Shown here one piece after another: positions 63,416 through 64,000 of a DNA stretch of 64,000 bases (its first letter is position 1; each line of letters starts with the position of its first letter). Where the stretch lies: assembly GCA_034440575.1 (NCBI GenBank), contig JAOTOL010001569.1, positions 849,001 to 913,000 of the forward strand, read 5' to 3'. The position numbers and the translations under genes are program-made. Source of the stretch: Imbricaverruca yamaguchii. Lineage: Eukaryota; Arthropoda; Thecostraca; Neoverrucidae. Under the pieces are notes generated by a model. It saw only the letters and a program-made list of their open reading frames with translations, was not told the origin of the DNA and did not search any database.

Positions 63416-64000
63416 CCTAGACGTTAGGTGTGCGGTGCGTGTGCGCGTTTGTGTGCGGGGCTGGCCAGGAGCGGTCCGCGGGCCGCCACCTGCTGCACCA
63501 GCCGCTCTGACCTGGGTCACGGCGGCGTCGGGACGGCGTCGCTGCAGAAGGGCAGGGCGACACGTGTAGTGAGCGGAGCCCCTGCTGCTGCACCCCGCTG
63601 GCTATGGTACTACCGTGTGGCGTACACTCGTGCGGTGGTGGGTCGCGAACTGGCCTGGGCGCCGACTCGACCGACCACGGCCACGCTGCCCCGCACTGTC
63701 GCTCCTCGAGGTGGCGACCCGGGCTCGGCACTGACGGTGACCCAAGGTCAGCCTCTGGTGGCGGACCGGCGCCGTCCTGGTGGTCGGCCAAGGTCAGGAC
63801 CCAGGGTGCGCCCTCTGGTGGTGGCGAGGCTGTGCGACGTGACGTGACGTGACATGTCATGACCCGGAGCCGACAGCACGCGCCCGTGCTGTCTTGAAGC
63901 TCTGGTGGCTGCGCCACCCACAGAGCACTACCCCGGCGATGCTTATCTCGCTACTGGCGACTTCGCCAAGGAAATATTCAGCGTAGAGTTCCGCGTACTG
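63416..64000. other. GC-rich end of window, no gene assigned
   Basis: Open frames on both strands (for example 63428-63847) without a recognised domain. Contains a CTCF-like site at 63808-63821. Confidence 0.3.
63808..63821 (-). promoter_or_regulatory. CTCF-like motif
   Basis: gcgccctctggtgg; its complement CCACCAGAGGGCGC fits the CTCF core seen in animals. A weaker relative (gcctctggtggcgg) lies at about 63743-63756. Confidence 0.35.

Overview
The window is nuclear DNA of an invertebrate animal, most likely an arthropod. The evidence is a GT-AG spliced host gene, tRNA-derived SINEs, several LINE families, cut-and-paste DNA transposons with their target duplications, and a parvovirus-like capsid open frame. 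The GC-rich codon use of the host exons and the great number of minisatellites would fit a crustacean such as a barnacle, but that is a guess. No prokaryotic feature, CRISPR array or rRNA was seen.

One host gene is clear: an inhibitor-of-apoptosis (IAP) gene on the + strand from about 36205 to 57991. Seven coding exons join in frame across GT-AG introns to give 673 codons with the order BIR1-BIR2-BIR3-UBA-poly-Gly linker-RING, the architecture of Drosophila Diap2 and vertebrate cIAPs without a CARD. Introns 1 and 2 are about 6.6 kb each. All introns are crowded with minisatellites, LINE pieces and small insertions.

Layout. 1-833: 3' end of an RNase H-bearing LINE. 1.17-2.40, 3.31-4.45 and 6.47-7.19 kb: three large tandem arrays (31, 34 and 84 bp units), with a tRNA-SINE at 2.73 kb. 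7.2-9.6 kb: GC-rich, no gene recognised. 9.6-12 kb: tRNA-derived SINEs, one nested in another, and a 58-bp LINE-tail insertion. 13.9-14.9 and 25.3-26.6 kb: copies of a TTAA-flanked non-autonomous transposon (family A). 18.6-19.4 and 59.9-60.9 kb: a second TTAA family (D). 20.34-25.17 kb: a whole hAT transposon with 8-bp target duplications, a decayed DUF4371-type transposase and a smaller hAT element inside it. 26.95-29.76 kb: a dead CR1-like LINE. 32.74-33.75 kb: an intact 337-codon parvovirus-like capsid frame. 35.79 kb: a perfect 19-bp-arm hairpin. 36.2-58.0 kb: the IAP gene. 58.1-59.2 kb: a 22-bp array just after the RING exon. 59.2-64 kb: transposon D and GC-rich DNA without a recognised gene.

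The most unusual things are: a minisatellite that has copied the splice acceptor and first bases of IAP exon 5; a set of extremely short (38-65 bp) retrotransposed LINE tails with clean target-site duplications; and the uninterrupted capsid-like frame with its own TATA-like, splice-like and polyadenylation signals. All coordinates and motif matches were read by eye. Family names come from recognised motifs, not from a database search.
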